Positions 63,357-64,000 of a stretch of 64,000 nucleotides of DNA are shown in pieces. Numbering within the stretch: the stretch's first letter is position 1; every line of letters begins with the position of its first letter. This DNA is from Lepidurus packardi. Its lineage: Eukaryota; Arthropoda; Branchiopoda; Notostraca; Triopsidae. The translations under genes were made by a program, and so were the position numbers. The stretch covers positions 62,001 to 126,000 of the forward strand of contig JAKZAN010000009.1 in the NCBI GenBank assembly GCA_023053545.1. Reading direction: 5' to 3'. Below the pieces are notes generated by a model, which was not told where the DNA came from, searched no databases, and saw only the letters and a program-made list of their open reading frames with translations.

Positions 63357-63394
63357 ACTTGCCCAGCTTACTCGACAGCTAGACCTGTCGTCTT
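63357..63394 (+). other. 3' terminus of the outer Helentron
   Basis: ACTTGCCCAGCT (63,357-63,368) is the exact inverse of the left terminus at 13,828. Four bases later comes the hairpin CGACAGCTAGACCTGTCG (6-bp stem, 6-base loop), then TCTT, then the transposase gene. Confidence 0.8.
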
Positions 63395-64000
63395 GTTTCA
63401 GCATTAAGGTCCTCAAGAATGACTCTACCATTTACGGGTTCATCCATAATGTACACACCCGTTGTCACACATTTTTGACAGGAGGAGTACCCGCCATGAG
63501 AGACAACGCCTTTCACTAATGCCGATGCGGGGGCGTCACATACAAAAGCTTCGATTCTAAAACCCAGCTTTAAACCATGAAAACAAAACCCGTCTCTTTC
63601 TAGAGTGTTTCATTCTTCGACAAAAGGTTTTAAAAAATCGTTAAAGTTAGTAGGTTTGCCGTTACCCGGGTATAACCCACACACGAAAGGTTTTACGCTA
63701 GGTAAATTAAAAATTTTTACCAAAATTGGCCAAAAGCATTCACTTGAACTTTTCGACATGGGGAGGCCATCAACATTTACATGAAGACGAAGCATCTCCG
63801 GAATGTCGGAAGCCGGAAGCATGTTCAGAGCACGTGTCAAGCCCGTCGTCAATTTAAAGTGGTAGTACTTCCCGGGCGGGAGGTCCGTACTTTCGACTCG
63901 CCGGATCGTTTTCAAAATTGATCGATGATCGGAAGGTAAAAATGAAAAAGAAGGAACTTCTTGCAACGTTTTCAGTAATGCGTTCACATGTGTACGAGCA
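63395..64000 (-). pseudogene. CACTA/TNP2-like transposase, N-terminal half
   Basis: N-terminal half of the transposase whose C-terminal half is at 12,675-13,827. Family wording: LPPGKYYHFKL, VDGLPMSKSSSECFWPIL, CGLYPGNGKPTNFNDFLKPFVEE, then EAFVCDAPASALVKGVVSHGGYSSCQKC and GRVILEDLNAET at the cut. The reading stays in one frame from the window edge to the Helentron border except for a single TGA near 63,609 after FVEE, which would stop translation unless read through. The true start is beyond the window. Confidence 0.8.

Larger units (their letters stand above)
13828..63394 (+). mobile_element. Outer Helentron insertion (49.6 kb with nested elements)
   Basis: Both ends show the same Helentron-type architecture. 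On the left, AGCTGGGCAAGT (13,828-13,839) opens a 33-bp hairpin. On the right, the exact inverse ACTTGCCCAGCT (63,357-63,368) is followed 4 bp later by the hairpin CGACAGCTAGACCTGTCG (63,373-63,390). The flanks join across a T-run followed by GTTT and restore an uninterrupted transposase reading. The element's Rep gene starts 0.96 kb from the left end. Its helicase part was not found; many later insertions fill the interior. I cannot exclude that left and right ends come from two copies of one family brought together by recombination. Confidence 0.7.

Noticed and set aside
63400-63530. A third RPA-like gene start on the plus strand (YGFIHNVHTR next to a TTTCAG acceptor).
   Set aside because: The minus strand reads the conserved transposase block EAFVCDAPASALVKG to GRVILEDLNAET here, in frame with the flanking part. 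The plus-strand likeness is chance.

Overview
The window is repeat-rich animal DNA, AT-rich and with introns. The mix of Polinton, Helentrons, Kolobok-like, hAT, Harbinger and K02A2.6-like LTR elements fits an arthropod, but no gene fixes the species. Nearly everything recognisable is mobile DNA, much of it nested.

Left part (1-12.5 kb). A fragment of an unrecognised two-exon gene on the minus strand (1-535) is followed by an incomplete Polinton of adenovirus-like type (about 1,544-12,540). It carries protein-primed DNA polymerase, integrase with chromodomain, vertex and major capsid proteins, a basic core-like protein and an adenain-type protease, then a repeat-rich right end.

Central theme (12.7-64 kb). 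A CACTA/TNP2-like transposase gene on the minus strand is cut at one point. Its C-terminal half is at 12,675-13,827 and its N-terminal half at 63,395-64,000. The 49.6 kb between has Helentron ends: a 5' hairpin with a 12-bp inverted repeat on the left, and the same repeat plus a terminal 6-bp-stem hairpin on the right. Inside this outer insertion lie a Helentron Rep gene with a herpesvirus-tegument-type (C76) cysteine peptidase and zinc fingers (14.8-27.4 kb), itself broken by a LINE and an LTR retrotransposon; a Kolobok-like transposon with a Mutator-like transposase fused to a YqaJ nuclease (28.8-43.4 kb), itself split by a second, 11.5-kb Helentron (29.3-40.85 kb) encoding RPA and a Rep-helicase-endonuclease; a transposase plus a five-exon SAM-domain gene (44.7-49.2 kb); a hAT carrying a BEL/Pao fragment (51.2-52.5 kb); another RPA-like gene (53.1-54.3 kb); and an apparently whole second Kolobok-like element with TTAA target duplications (55.6-62.0 kb). 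Several MITEs with clear target duplications sit between them.

The two Helentrons share end architecture and the same target (T5-6 followed by GTTT), and both encode the C76-type peptidase with conserved Gln, Cys and Asp-x-His. No tRNA, rRNA or CRISPR was seen. All family calls are from motif reading only.
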